From: Achromobacter sp. B7
GTDB taxonomy: Bacteria; Pseudomonadota; Gammaproteobacteria; Burkholderiales; Burkholderiaceae_B
Assembly (NCBI RefSeq): GCF_003600685.1
Contig: NZ_CP032084.1
Span: 4,340,001 to 4,404,000 of the forward strand
Direction of reading: 5' to 3'
DNA: 64,000 nucleotides
Shown one piece after another: positions 1 to 8,632 of the stretch. A program made the position numbers and the translations under genes. The first letter of the stretch is position 1; each line of letters begins with the position of its first letter. A model generated the notes under the pieces. It was not told the origin of the DNA. It made no database searches and worked only from the letters and a program-made list of their open reading frames with translations.

Positions 1-396
1 CTGAATGATGACGTGGCCACGGCAATCAAGGCGCGCACGGGCAACGCGGGCGTGGACCGCATCGTCGACGTCAACGTGAAGGCGAATCTGGACATCGACA
101 TGGCATGCCTGGCGCCAGGAGGTGTCATCAGTTCCTACGCGATGTCGCATGCCGACGATGCGCTTGCGTTGCCATTGTTAAGCGCGATGATGCACGGCTG
201 CGTGCTGCGGTTCGTGTTTATCTATACGGTGCCCATGGCGGCGAAAATCCAGGCGATCCGGGACATAAACGCCTGCCTGGCCAGCGGCGACTATGCCCCG
301 CATATCGGGATGAAAGTCGAACTGGATAAAATAGCCGACGCTCACGTCGCGCTTGAATCGGCATCTGTCGTGGGCAAGGTGCTGGTCGCCTTGTGA
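1..396 (+). CDS. Zinc-type alcohol dehydrogenase / quinone oxidoreductase-like protein, C-terminal part
   Basis: This is the 3' end of a gene that begins before the window; the reading frame is open from base 1. The 131 visible residues match the C-terminal half of medium-chain dehydrogenase/reductase proteins of the NADPH:quinone oxidoreductase type: a stretch following the Rossmann fold (GNAGVDRIVDVNV), a glycine turn (APGGVISSYA), and the family's closing segment in which a hydrophobic helix is followed by KVELDKIADAHVALES and a final GKVLV strand. No zinc ligands can be checked because the N-terminal catalytic domain is missing. The next gene starts about 95 bases downstream with its own ribosome binding site. 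Substrate unknown. Confidence 0.75.
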   Translation: MNDDVATAIKARTGNAGVDRIVDVNVKANLDIDMACLAPGGVISSYAMSHADDALALPLLSAMMHGCVLRFVFIYTVPMAAKIQAIRDINACLASGDYAPHIGMKVELDKIADAHVALESASVVGKVLVAL

Positions 397-490
397 AGCG
401 TTTGCCAGCCCGGTGTGCCACGCCGCACGGTCTGGCCGCTATCCGTGCGCGCCCCCGCCCTCCACCGTGCTTTTCAAGGAACCCCATTCC

Positions 491-1417
491 ATGAGTACCG
501 CAACAGATGCAGCAACCGTCGCCATCGTCGGACCCGGCGCCATCGGCACCACGGTGGCGGCGGCCTTGCACCAGGCCGGCCGTACGCCCTTGCTGTGCGG
601 GCGCACGCCGCGCAGTGAACTGATTCTTGAGGACGGCGAGCGCCGCATCACGGTTCCGGGACCGGTGCGCAACGATCCCGGCCAGATCGATGGCACCGTC
701 GATATCGTTTTTCTTGCCGTCAAGGCAACCCAGACCGAGGCTGCGGCAGGTTGGCTGGCGGCGTTGTGCGGCCCGGACACCGTCGTGTGCGTCTTGCAGA
801 ACGGGGTCGAGCAAATGGAGCAGGTCGCCCGGCACGCCCCAAAGTCCCCAGACACCTCGGACTCCCCTGGCGCTCGCATCATTCCCGCCGTGGTGTGGTT
901 TCCCGCGCAGGGGCAGCCGGACGGCTCGGTGCGCTTGCGTGGCGACGCGCGCCTTAGCTTGCCGGACACGCAGGCGGCGCACGTGGTGGCCGAGGCGCTG
1001 CGCGGCACGCTGTGCGCGGTGGACGTCACCGCCAACTTCCAGACGCTGGCCTGGCGCAAGCTGTTGCAGAACGCGGTGGCGGGCTTGATGGCGCTTACCC
1101 ACCGCCGCGCCGGCATGTTTGCGCGGCCCGACATCGCCACGCTTGCCATCGCTTATCTACAGGAATGCCTGGCCGTGGCCCGCGCAGAAGGCGCGCAGCT
1201 GGGCGACGAGACCCCAGAAGAGATTCTTGCAAAGTTCCAGGCCGCTCCGGCCGACATGGGCACGTCCATTCTGGCGGACCGCCAGGCGGGCCGGCCGCTG
1301 GAATGGGATATCCGCAACGGCGTCATCGCGCGCCGCGCCCGCGCGCATGGCATTGCCACGCCAATCAGCGACATCGTGGTGCCGCTGCTGGCCGCCGCCA
1401 GCGACGGACCGGGCTGA
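491..1417 (+). CDS. 2-dehydropantoate 2-reductase family protein (PanE/ApbA)
   Basis: The 308-residue product has the N-terminal dinucleotide-binding motif GPGAIG (residues 14-19) and the C-terminal ApbA domain with the family's W-[RK]-K-x3-N pattern (AWRKLLQNA), which carries the catalytic lysine and a substrate-binding asparagine in PanE. PanE reduces ketopantoate to pantoate with NADPH in coenzyme A synthesis. Bacteria of this group often carry several paralogues whose substrates are unknown, so a pantothenate role here is not certain. I chose the ATG preceded by AAGGA about ten bases upstream; an in-frame open stretch continues upstream but overlaps the previous gene and lacks family similarity. 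Confidence 0.85.
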   Translation: MSTATDAATVAIVGPGAIGTTVAAALHQAGRTPLLCGRTPRSELILEDGERRITVPGPVRNDPGQIDGTVDIVFLAVKATQTEAAAGWLAALCGPDTVVCVLQNGVEQMEQVARHAPKSPDTSDSPGARIIPAVVWFPAQGQPDGSVRLRGDARLSLPDTQAAHVVAEALRGTLCAVDVTANFQTLAWRKLLQNAVAGLMALTHRRAGMFARPDIATLAIAYLQECLAVARAEGAQLGDETPEEILAKFQAAPADMGTSILADRQAGRPLEWDIRNGVIARRARAHGIATPISDIVVPLLAAASDGPG

Positions 1418-1498
1418 CCTCCGGCAAGCCCCGGCCGCAAGCTGCGCATCGGGAACGCGGCTTGCTGGATAGGTGTTTCTTCCAACAGAGGAGACATC

Positions 1499-1675
1499 AT
1501 GGCCGACGACCTGAAGGATCGAGGACCCCAAGACCGGTCCCGCATCAATGTGAACGAAGCCCACGAACTGCGCTACTGGACGCAGGCGCTTGGGGTCACC
1601 GAAGCGCAGCTGCGCGAGGCGGTGCAAGCGGTGGGCGCATCAGCCGCCGCGGTTCGCAAGCATCTGGGTAAATGA
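1499..1675 (+). CDS. DUF3606 domain small protein
   Basis: This 58-residue protein fits the DUF3606 pattern: a short charged N-terminus, then RINVNEAHELRYW, followed by a helix-turn-helix-like segment (LGVTEAQLREAVQAVG) and a basic end (VRKHLGK). Members are common small cytoplasmic proteins in Burkholderiales and rhizobia and have no established function. A strong purine-rich site (GAGGAGA) lies just before the ATG. The gene is followed within six bases by a perfect hairpin and T-run, so it probably forms its own short transcript or the end of the panE-like one. Confidence 0.8.
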   Translation: MADDLKDRGPQDRSRINVNEAHELRYWTQALGVTEAQLREAVQAVGASAAAVRKHLGK

Positions 1676-1680
1676 AGTCA

Positions 1681-1708
1681 GGGCCGGCGCGTCAGTGCCG
1701 GCCCTTTT
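1681..1708 (+). terminator. Intrinsic terminator after the DUF3606 gene
   Basis: A perfect 8-bp stem, GGGCCGGC (1681-1688) pairing with GCCGGCCC (1697-1704), encloses an 8-base loop and is followed by TTTTCT. It begins six bases after the stop codon of the small gene. Confidence 0.9.
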
Positions 1709-1753
1709 CTATTTCTTGTTGACGAGGCGCCAGCCCTTCCCGGAGACACGGGC

Positions 1754-4039
1754 ATGAAAACAAGCGTCGAGCGACTTCCGCAATTTGCCGGGGGGCTTCT
1801 TGTCCTGCTGCTGGCGGCCTTCGGGCTGTTCCTGGCGGCCATGGTGTTTTCCCTGCATCTTTCAGTGGAAAAAAGCGACGACATGTCGGCCGAACGGCAA
1901 CGCCGCGAGCTGGCCCAGGCCGTCAGCAATGTGCTGGACGACGTGTCGCAGGCACAAGAAGGGGTGGCGCTGTGGGACATGCTGCTGGATGAACTTGCCA
2001 AGCCCAAGCCCGACCAGGCCTGGCTGGACGAGAACGTGGGCACCTTGCTGCACCGGCTGTTCAACCAGGACGTTATTTTCATCCTGGGTCCGGACGATGC
2101 CCCCGTCTACGCCAGCGTGAACGGCCAGGCGGCCTCGCCGTCGATGTACCTGTCGTACCAGGCCGCCATCAAAAGATTCGTCGACTTGGCGCGCGGTCGC
2201 ATCAGCCGGCCCAACAACGACCATGAACGCTTGCCAGGCCAGGCGCCGGCTACCGAGGCCACTTTGCGCACGACCCCGTCCGCCGTGCACGCCACGGATC
2301 TTGCCATCGTGCAGGATCGGCCCGCCGTCGTCAGCGCCATGCATATCGACCACTTTCAGATGCGGCCCGCCACGCCGGGAGCCGCTCCGCACAATCTGCT
2401 CGTCAGTGTCCGGTATATCGATGGTGATTTTCTGTATGCGTTTTCGCGCGGCAATCTGGTTGAAGGGCTGCACTACCATCCTGAACGCGTCCACCACGAC
2501 GATGACGGGGAACGCGAGCTGGCGTTGACCTCATCGGACGGCGCGCCTATCGGATATCTGATGTGGCGGCCCGACCTTCCCGGCTCGGAGTTATGGCGGG
2601 CGATGCTGCCCGCCTTCGTCTCCATGATCGGTGGCGCCCTGGTCATTGTGGCGTTCCTGGCGCTGCGCACGTACCGTTTATTGCGCGACCAGCAATCGCA
2701 TCTGAGCGCGCTGCGCGCGGCGCACGTAGAGCTGAAAGCCAGCGAAGCGCATGCCCAGCACCTGGCCTTTCATGACGTGCTGACCGGGCTTGCCAACCGT
2801 GCCTACTTCGCCACCTTTGTGGACCAGGCGCTGGTGCGCCGACAACCCGATTCCAGCTGTGCGGTGCTGCTGCTGGACCTGGATCACTTCAAGCAGGTCA
2901 ACGACACCTGGGGGCACGCCGCCGGCGACGCGCTGATCCAGGAATTCGCGCGACGCGTCAAAGCCATCCTGGGGCCGGACGATGTGATTGCACGCCTGGG
3001 AGGAGACGAGTTCGCGGTGCTTGCGCAGAACACCTCCGAAGCGTCTGCCAACGCGTTGACCCGGCGCATCCTGGCCGAAGTGCGCGCCCCGTTCGAGCTG
3101 CTGGGCGGGCGCGCTTTTGTCGGCGCCAGCATCGGCATTGCCATGGCGCCCCGCGATGCAACGACGCGCAGTGAATTGATGCGCAAAGCCGATATCGCTC
3201 TGTACCGCGCCAAAGAATCGGGCAGAAATCAGTATTGCTTCTTCGAACCGGAAATGGACGAGACGCTGAAGGCCAAGGCGTTGATGGAAGCGGACCTGCG
3301 CGCCGCGCTGGCGGACGGCGGCCAGCTAAGCGTGTATTTCCAGCCGCAGATCGACAGCAGCACGCATCAGCTGGTGGGCGTCGAGGCGCTGATCCGTTGG
3401 CATCACCCGACCCAAGGCGCGGTGCCCCCACAGATTTTCGTGGCGGTTGCCGAGTCGACCGGGCTGATCGTGGAACTGGGCGATTGGGTGCTGCGCGAAG
3501 CGTGCCGCGCCGCGTTGCAATGGCCGGGACTGTCCATCGCAGTGAACCTTTCCCCGGTGCAGTTTCGCAGCACCGGTTTCGCCGCCCGCGTCATCGACCT
3601 GGTGACTTCGGCGGGCGTCAGCCCGACGCAGATCGAACTGGAGGTCACCGAAGGCGTGTTCATCGAGGACGACGGGCGCGTGCAAAACGCCATCGCACAG
3701 TTGCGCGCGGTAGGGTTCCGGATCGCGCTGGACGACTTTGGCACCGGTTATTCCAGCCTGAGCTATTTGCAGAAATTCGCCGTGGACAAAATCAAGATCG
3801 ATCGCAGCTTTGTGGCCAATATCGGCGAAGGCGCGGATTCCACCGCCATCGTCAATGCCGTCGTGACGCTGGGCCGCTCGATGGGGCTGACGGTCAACGC
3901 CGAAGGCGTCGAGACGGCGGCGCAACGCGATTTTCTACGCGCTGCCGGCTGCGACGAGCTGCAAGGCTTTCTGTTTTCGAAAGCAGTGCCGGCGGAAGAA
4001 ATTACGCAGCATTTGCAAATGGCACGCGCGGCGGACTGA
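1754..4039 (+). CDS. Membrane CHASE4-GGDEF-EAL protein (cyclic-di-GMP turnover)
   Basis: This 761-residue protein has a first transmembrane helix at about 13-36, a periplasmic CHASE4-like sensor region to about 275, a second helix (MIGGALVIVAFLAL), then GGDEF and EAL domains. The diguanylate cyclase motif is intact (RLGGDEF). The phosphodiesterase domain also looks intact: it has the EAL motif (GVEALIRWHHP), the loop DDFGTGYSSL and the ENxxE-type region. It could therefore make, degrade or switch between making and degrading cyclic-di-GMP in response to a periplasmic signal. The ATG is preceded by CCGGAGA. It stands alone between a terminator and a convergent LysR gene. Which activity dominates cannot be read from sequence. 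Confidence 0.93.
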   Translation: MKTSVERLPQFAGGLLVLLLAAFGLFLAAMVFSLHLSVEKSDDMSAERQRRELAQAVSNVLDDVSQAQEGVALWDMLLDELAKPKPDQAWLDENVGTLLHRLFNQDVIFILGPDDAPVYASVNGQAASPSMYLSYQAAIKRFVDLARGRISRPNNDHERLPGQAPATEATLRTTPSAVHATDLAIVQDRPAVVSAMHIDHFQMRPATPGAAPHNLLVSVRYIDGDFLYAFSRGNLVEGLHYHPERVHHDDDGERELALTSSDGAPIGYLMWRPDLPGSELWRAMLPAFVSMIGGALVIVAFLALRTYRLLRDQQSHLSALRAAHVELKASEAHAQHLAFHDVLTGLANRAYFATFVDQALVRRQPDSSCAVLLLDLDHFKQVNDTWGHAAGDALIQEFARRVKAILGPDDVIARLGGDEFAVLAQNTSEASANALTRRILAEVRAPFELLGGRAFVGASIGIAMAPRDATTRSELMRKADIALYRAKESGRNQYCFFEPEMDETLKAKALMEADLRAALADGGQLSVYFQPQIDSSTHQLVGVEALIRWHHPTQGAVPPQIFVAVAESTGLIVELGDWVLREACRAALQWPGLSIAVNLSPVQFRSTGFAARVIDLVTSAGVSPTQIELEVTEGVFIEDDGRVQNAIAQLRAVGFRIALDDFGTGYSSLSYLQKFAVDKIKIDRSFVANIGEGADSTAIVNAVVTLGRSMGLTVNAEGVETAAQRDFLRAAGCDELQGFLFSKAVPAEEITQHLQMARAAD

Positions 4040-4113
4040 ACGTTGGGCGAACGGGCGAACGCGCCCGGGGGCCAGCGGGCCAGCGGGCCTCCGGGCCGCC
4101 TGGCCGCTTACGC

Positions 4114-5004
4114 CTAAACCGTGCCCGCAAAATGTGGCGAGCTGCCAAAGTGTTCGATCAGCAATTCCGTCAAAACGCGGATCTTGCGTGCGGGATGCTG
4201 ACCGGGCGGCCGGATCACGTAGGCGCCCGCGGGCGGCGGCGGGTAGCGGGGCATGATGGGCACCAGCGCGCCCGCCACCACGTAGTCATGCGTCAGGCAA
4301 TCGGGCAGGTACGCCAGGCCCAGGCCGGCCGCGGCCGCCGTAACCAGGGCCGCGCCGTTGTCGGCCTTGAAGCGCCCTTGCGGACGCACCGTGATGATCT
4401 TGTCGCCGTCCATGAATTGCCACGCCTCGGTGCCCTGCATCAGCGCTTGATGGGCAGCGAGTTCGGCAGGCGTTTCCGGCGCGCCATGCGTCTTGATGTA
4501 GTCGGGGCTGGCAAGCAGCTTGCCCAGGATGGGGCCGACGCGTCTGGCGACCAGGTTGGAGTCTTGCAGATAACCGACGCGGATGGCGCAGTCGTAGCCT
4601 TCGGCGATAAGGTCGACAAAGCGGTCGCTGTAGCAGGTCTGCACGTGCAGCTTGGGATGGCGCCGCGCCATTTCCGCGACCACCGGCGCAAAGTGCGTCA
4701 GGCCGAACGACACGGGCACGGCCACGCGCAGGCGGCCGCGCAGCTCGCCGGCGGGCACGATGGTTTCGCGCGCCAGGTCTATTTCGGCGCAGGCGCGGGC
4801 CGCATGGTCACGGAAGGTGGCGCCCGCTTCCGTCAGCGCCGCGCCGCGTGTCGAGCGTGCCAGCAACTGCACGCCAAGCTCTTCTTCCAGGCGCAGCAGG
4901 CGACGGCTGACGATGGACTTGGACACGCCCATCCGAAGCGCGGCCGGCGACACGCCGCCCGCGTCGGCCACCTCGATAAAAGTCTGTAGCTCTTCGATAT
5001 CCAC
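4114..5004 (-). CDS. LysR-family transcriptional regulator
   Basis: This is a 296-residue regulator with the N-terminal winged helix-turn-helix (ELQTFIEVADAGGVSPAALRMG, then SKSIVSRRLLRLEEELG) and a C-terminal effector-binding domain of the usual length. The start is GTG, agreeing with the normal family N-terminus MDIEELQTF. It is transcribed away from the isochorismatase-like gene, with 263 bases between them, the classic arrangement for a LysR protein controlling its divergent neighbour and itself. The effector is unknown. Confidence 0.92.
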   Translation of the reverse strand: MDIEELQTFIEVADAGGVSPAALRMGVSKSIVSRRLLRLEEELGVQLLARSTRGAALTEAGATFRDHAARACAEIDLARETIVPAGELRGRLRVAVPVSFGLTHFAPVVAEMARRHPKLHVQTCYSDRFVDLIAEGYDCAIRVGYLQDSNLVARRVGPILGKLLASPDYIKTHGAPETPAELAAHQALMQGTEAWQFMDGDKIITVRPQGRFKADNGAALVTAAAAGLGLAYLPDCLTHDYVVAGALVPIMPRYPPPPAGAYVIRPPGQHPARKIRVLTELLIEHFGSSPHFAGTV

Positions 5005-5267
5005 TTGGCGTTGCCCCCGTTTTGCGACGCAGTTCGCCGCAGGATAGCACTACGCAATCCGGCACCAACAGCCCCAACTGCCGCGATGGAAGACGCCGCG
5101 CGGCGGTGTTCCGCAACGCGCGACACAGCTCATCGCGCAACGTCACTACCGCATCCCGGGCCACAAAAACATAATGCCCATTCCGGGGACGGCGCTACCC
5201 GCGTCCGCCACCCGGCACTGCATGTTGCAGAGCACCCCCTCCAACCACAGCAAGCCAGGGATCACCA

Positions 5268-5921
5268 ATGAAATTTCGTAATGGCCTCGATTCGCTACTC
5301 CGTCCTGAAGACTCGTTATTGGTTCTGATCGACCATCAGCCCTACCAGCTGACCAACCTGAACAGCCACGACCCGCACATGGTGGTCAACAATTCGACGG
5401 CGTTGGCGAAGGCCGCCAAGGCGTTCAACGTGCCCACCATCCTGACCAGCGTGATTGCTGACCGGGGCGGCCGCATCTTTTCGCAGATCACCGATGTGTT
5501 CCCCGGGCAAGAGGTCATCGACCGCACGCTCATCAACACGTGGGAAGACAAGAAGGTCGTCGAAGCGGCCAAGGCCACGGGCCGCAAGCAGCTGATCATT
5601 GCCGGCTTGTGGACCGAGGTCTGCGTGGCGATGCCGGCGATCCAGGCGGCGGGCGAAGGCTGGGATGTGACGGTGGTGACCGACGCGTCCGGCGGCGTGT
5701 CGGTCGAAGCGCACGAAGTGGCGCTTCAGCGCATGGCGGCGGCCGGCGTCAACTTGATGACGTGGCTGGCGGTGGCCGCCGAATGGCAGCGCGACTGGGC
5801 GCGCCTGGGCACCGCCGAAGCGCTGACCAATGTGCTGGTCCAGCACGCGGCCGGCAGCGGCATCGCATACCTGTGGGAACAGCAGTTGCTGAATACGCCC
5901 GCGCCCGCCACCGCAAGCTGA
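5268..5921 (+). CDS. Isochorismatase-family cysteine hydrolase (YcaC-like)
   Basis: The 217-residue protein shows the isochorismatase fold: the N-terminal aspartate strand (LLVLIDHQPYQ), and the nucleophilic cysteine in GLWTEVCVAMPAI preceded by the usual cis-peptide-type region. Length and motifs fit the YcaC subgroup, cytoplasmic hydrolases whose natural substrates are mostly unknown. An ATG preceded by a purine-rich stretch sets the start. It is divergent from the LysR gene, probably its regulator, and is followed after about 100 bases by the saccharopine-dehydrogenase-like gene and MFS transporter, which may be co-transcribed. Confidence 0.88.
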   Translation: MKFRNGLDSLLRPEDSLLVLIDHQPYQLTNLNSHDPHMVVNNSTALAKAAKAFNVPTILTSVIADRGGRIFSQITDVFPGQEVIDRTLINTWEDKKVVEAAKATGRKQLIIAGLWTEVCVAMPAIQAAGEGWDVTVVTDASGGVSVEAHEVALQRMAAAGVNLMTWLAVAAEWQRDWARLGTAEALTNVLVQHAAGSGIAYLWEQQLLNTPAPATAS

Positions 5922-6019
5922 TCGCGGCGGCGCCCCGAACCGGCGCCGGGAAGGCGCAAGTTGCCCTGCCTGGCGCCGGGGCCATTCCGGCCCGGGGCAA
6001 GGTGCCGAGGAACGCTGAT

Positions 6020-7030
6020 ATGACGACAAACGCTGTCTTGCTGATGGGAGGCACCGGTTCCATCGGCCGCTTGAGCGCCCGCGCTTTGCGGGCCGTTTAC
6101 CCCGATGTCCCGTTGCTGATCGGCGGGCGCGATGCGGCAAAAAGTGCCGACGCGGCGGCCGAGCTGGGCAACGCCGAAGGCGTGGTGATTGACCCGCGCG
6201 CCAACGACCTGGGGCTGGGCGAGCGGCCGGTAGCGGCCGTGGCCGTGTTTTACGCCGATGATCGATTGGCCGGCCTGCGCTTTGCGCAGCGTCGCGGTGC
6301 GCCCCACCTGGGAATTTCTTCCGGTGTCTATGAAATTGCGCCCGAAGTTGCTGCGTACATGCAGTCGCCCGGCACCTGTGCCATCGTGCTGGGCTATGAA
6401 TGGCTGGTGGGCGCCACCACCATCGCCACGTTCGATTGCGCGCGCGCCTTTGCGCAGTTGCACGACATCAAGATCGGCGCCCTTGTCGACGATCAGGACG
6501 GCGGCGGCCCTGCCGTGGCCGAGGATTTCGAGCGCCTGAACCGCATGATGCCGGCCGCCTTGACGCTGCGTGATGGCCGCTACGTCTGGCGTGGCAAAGA
6601 AGACGCCCGGGCCGAGTTTCGCGCCATCGACGGCACGGTGATGCAAGCCCACGGCTTCTCGTCCATCGATGTGGCGGGTCTGGCCACGGCAACCGGGGCG
6701 CCCAACGTGCAGTTCGATATCGCAACCGGCGTCAGTTCATCGCGGCGGCGCGGTGAACCGAAATCGACCGAGATCATCATTGAGCTCGCGGGCAAAGGCC
6801 ATGACGGCCGTGCGCTACGGACCCGTCATGCGGTGTTCCACCCGCGCGGCGCGGCCCATTTGACGGCGCTGGGCGTCAGCATGATTCTTGAGCGGCTGGC
6901 CGGCCTGGACGGCAAACCGCCCACGCCGCCGGGGCTGCTCTTTCCCTTTCAGCTGGTCGATCACGGTACCTACCTGTCGCGCCTGCGGGCCGAGGGCGGC
7001 AGCATCGTCGCGCTTGACCCCGTGCAGTAG
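6020..7030 (+). CDS. Saccharopine dehydrogenase-like NAD(P)-binding protein
   Basis: The 336-residue protein opens with a Rossmann motif (LLMGGTGSIGRLSARAL) and continues with strands and helices typical of saccharopine dehydrogenase NADP-binding proteins of unassigned substrate (LLIGGRDAAKSADAAAE; a central catalytic-like domain; a C-terminal PPTPPGLLFPFQL segment). The start ATG follows GAGGAA by seven bases; an open frame further upstream overlaps the previous gene and has no family match. The MFS transporter begins only six bases after the stop, so the two are likely an operon. No reaction can be assigned. Confidence 0.78.
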   Translation: MTTNAVLLMGGTGSIGRLSARALRAVYPDVPLLIGGRDAAKSADAAAELGNAEGVVIDPRANDLGLGERPVAAVAVFYADDRLAGLRFAQRRGAPHLGISSGVYEIAPEVAAYMQSPGTCAIVLGYEWLVGATTIATFDCARAFAQLHDIKIGALVDDQDGGGPAVAEDFERLNRMMPAALTLRDGRYVWRGKEDARAEFRAIDGTVMQAHGFSSIDVAGLATATGAPNVQFDIATGVSSSRRRGEPKSTEIIIELAGKGHDGRALRTRHAVFHPRGAAHLTALGVSMILERLAGLDGKPPTPPGLLFPFQLVDHGTYLSRLRAEGGSIVALDPVQ

Positions 7031-7036
7031 GGTCCG

Positions 7037-8380
7037 GTGACAACCGCGTCAAATCCGGGCGTCGACGACATGGCCATCAACACCAGCCGCTATCTGGGCA
7101 TCACGGGCTTTGCCCTGATCGCCGCCTGCTACGGTTTCGCGCGGTTTGCCTTCGGGCTCTTCCTGCCTCGGATCGACGCGGAACTTAGCCTGTCTTCAAC
7201 CCTGAGCGGCTTGATGTCGGGCGCGGCATTTCTGACTTACTGCGTGGCAGTCATCCTGTCGGCCTGGCTGACCGAACGCCTGGGCCCCCGCTTTGTCGCC
7301 ATCGGCGCGGCCCTGATTGCGGCGGCGGGCATGGCGGGTATCGCGGCGGCGCCCACGGCGCCTTGGCTGGCGGGCGCCGTCATGCTGGCCGGATCCAGCA
7401 CGGGTTTGGTATCGCCCGCGCTGGCGGCGGCGGTTGCGGCGGGCGTTCCGCCTGGCCGCCAGAACGCCACTAACGCATTCATCAACGCGGGCACCGGCGC
7501 GGGCGTGGCCTTGTCCGGCCCCGTCGCGCTGATAATGGGCGAGCAGTGGCGCGTGGCCTTCGCGGGCTTTGCCGCCGTGGCTTTCGGGTTGGCGTTTGCC
7601 GTGGCGTTCATCCTGCCCCGGCGCACGCCGGGCGCAACCGCCGGCGCTACTGCCGGCGCTACTGCTGTTGGCGCTACTGCCACTGGCGCTAGCACCACCG
7701 GCGTCACCACCACCGGCGTCACCACCACCGGCGCTACCACCACCGGCGCTGCTACCACCGGCGCTACCACCACCGGCAACGGCATCCCGATGTTAAGTGG
7801 CGCCCTGCGGCGCTTGATCGCGGCGGCCTTCCTGACGGGCGCGGCCAGCACCGCGATCTGGTCTTTCGGAGGGCAGTTGGTCGGCCTGCGCTTGAACTGG
7901 AGCAGCACCGGCGCGGGCCTGCTGTGGACCGCCATCGGCGCTGCCGGGATCGTGGGCGCGGGCGCGGGGCACTGGATCGCACGGTTCGGCATTGACCGCG
8001 TGCACCGAGTGTTCCTGACGGCCATGGCCGCAAGCGTGCTGCTGGTCGGCATCGACGGCACGTCCGCGCCCTTGGCGCTGTTGGGCGGCGCGCTGTTCGG
8101 CGTGGCCTACATCACGATCACCGGCGTCTATCTGCTATGGGGCGTGTCGGCCCTGCCCCAGCGCCCCGCCACCGGCGTGATGATTGCGTTTCTGGCGCTG
8201 GCCATCGGTCAGACGGCGGGCGCGGCGATCTTCGGGCTGCTGATGGACCGTTTCACGGCCAATCACGCCGTTATCCTGTTTGCCGCCCTTGCCTTGACGG
8301 CGGGAATCGTACGGGCCGAGACCGCCGACAATGCCCAGCGCCGCCGGTTTCCAGCGTGCAAGAAACAGTCGCAACAATAA
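7037..8380 (+). CDS. YbfB/YjiJ-type MFS transporter with repeat-expanded central loop
   Basis: This 447-residue, twelve-helix major facilitator protein resembles the YbfB/YjiJ group: it starts with a helix containing the YGFARFAFGLFLP motif characteristic of that subgroup. The cytoplasmic loop between helices 6 and 7 (about residues 199-246) is replaced by Gly/Ala/Thr pentapeptides encoded by tandem 12- and 15-bp units. The start is a GTG six bases after the upstream stop; an internal ATG eleven codons later (MAINTSRYLGI) is an equally good start and matches family N-termini better. Substrate unknown. A second member with the same feature lies near 40.4 kb. Confidence 0.88.
   Translation: MTTASNPGVDDMAINTSRYLGITGFALIAACYGFARFAFGLFLPRIDAELSLSSTLSGLMSGAAFLTYCVAVILSAWLTERLGPRFVAIGAALIAAAGMAGIAAAPTAPWLAGAVMLAGSSTGLVSPALAAAVAAGVPPGRQNATNAFINAGTGAGVALSGPVALIMGEQWRVAFAGFAAVAFGLAFAVAFILPRRTPGATAGATAGATAVGATATGASTTGVTTTGVTTTGATTTGAATTGATTTGNGIPMLSGALRRLIAAAFLTGAASTAIWSFGGQLVGLRLNWSSTGAGLLWTAIGAAGIVGAGAGHWIARFGIDRVHRVFLTAMAASVLLVGIDGTSAPLALLGGALFGVAYITITGVYLLWGVSALPQRPATGVMIAFLALAIGQTAGAAIFGLLMDRFTANHAVILFAALALTAGIVRAETADNAQRRRFPACKKQSQQ
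7631..7774 (+). repeat. In-frame tandem repeat (12/15-bp units) inside the MFS gene
   Basis: Two 12-bp units are followed by eight 15-bp units; six consecutive ones (7685-7774) follow GGCGCTACCACCACC with few changes. All keep the reading frame and encode G-A/V-T-T-T pentapeptides. Confidence 0.92.
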
Positions 8381-8632
8381 TTTACGAACGCGCCCGACGC
8401 GGTTCTACGACCTGGCTTGACGCCGCCACCGCCGCCGACGGGTCACAAGCCGCGTCCGCCGTGGGTCCGCACGGTAACGATGCCACCCCGGCCACGCTTG
8501 CCGACCGCGTCGCCCCTTGCGTGCGCGGACGCGCGCCATGTTTCAGCGGCCACCCAACGCTTGCAGCGTTTATCCAAGCCAGTAGGATGCGCGGTCATTG
8601 AACCGACCCAGCCCCTCCAAGGACCGCCCCCC

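Noticed and set aside
4040..4113. GGGCGAAC / GGGCCAGC short repeats between the GGDEF-EAL and LysR genes as a terminator
   Set aside because: Several overlapping weak stems exist, none clearly dominant and none followed by a T-run; only GC-rich low complexity is certain.
5540..6019. N-terminal extension of the saccharopine-dehydrogenase-like protein through the isochorismatase gene
   Set aside because: It is an out-of-frame shadow of the upstream gene; the family N-terminus begins at the ATG with a GAGGAA site.
7631..7774. CRISPR-like or mobile-element repeat array
   Set aside because: Units are contiguous with no spacers, are in frame within a gene and encode a loop; the same applies to the repeats near 41.0 and 41.9 kb.
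8381..8632. Possible small gene or RNA in the 252-base gap before the lipoprotein gene
   Set aside because: The open frames there have no ribosome binding site or recognisable product and no strong hairpin is visible.
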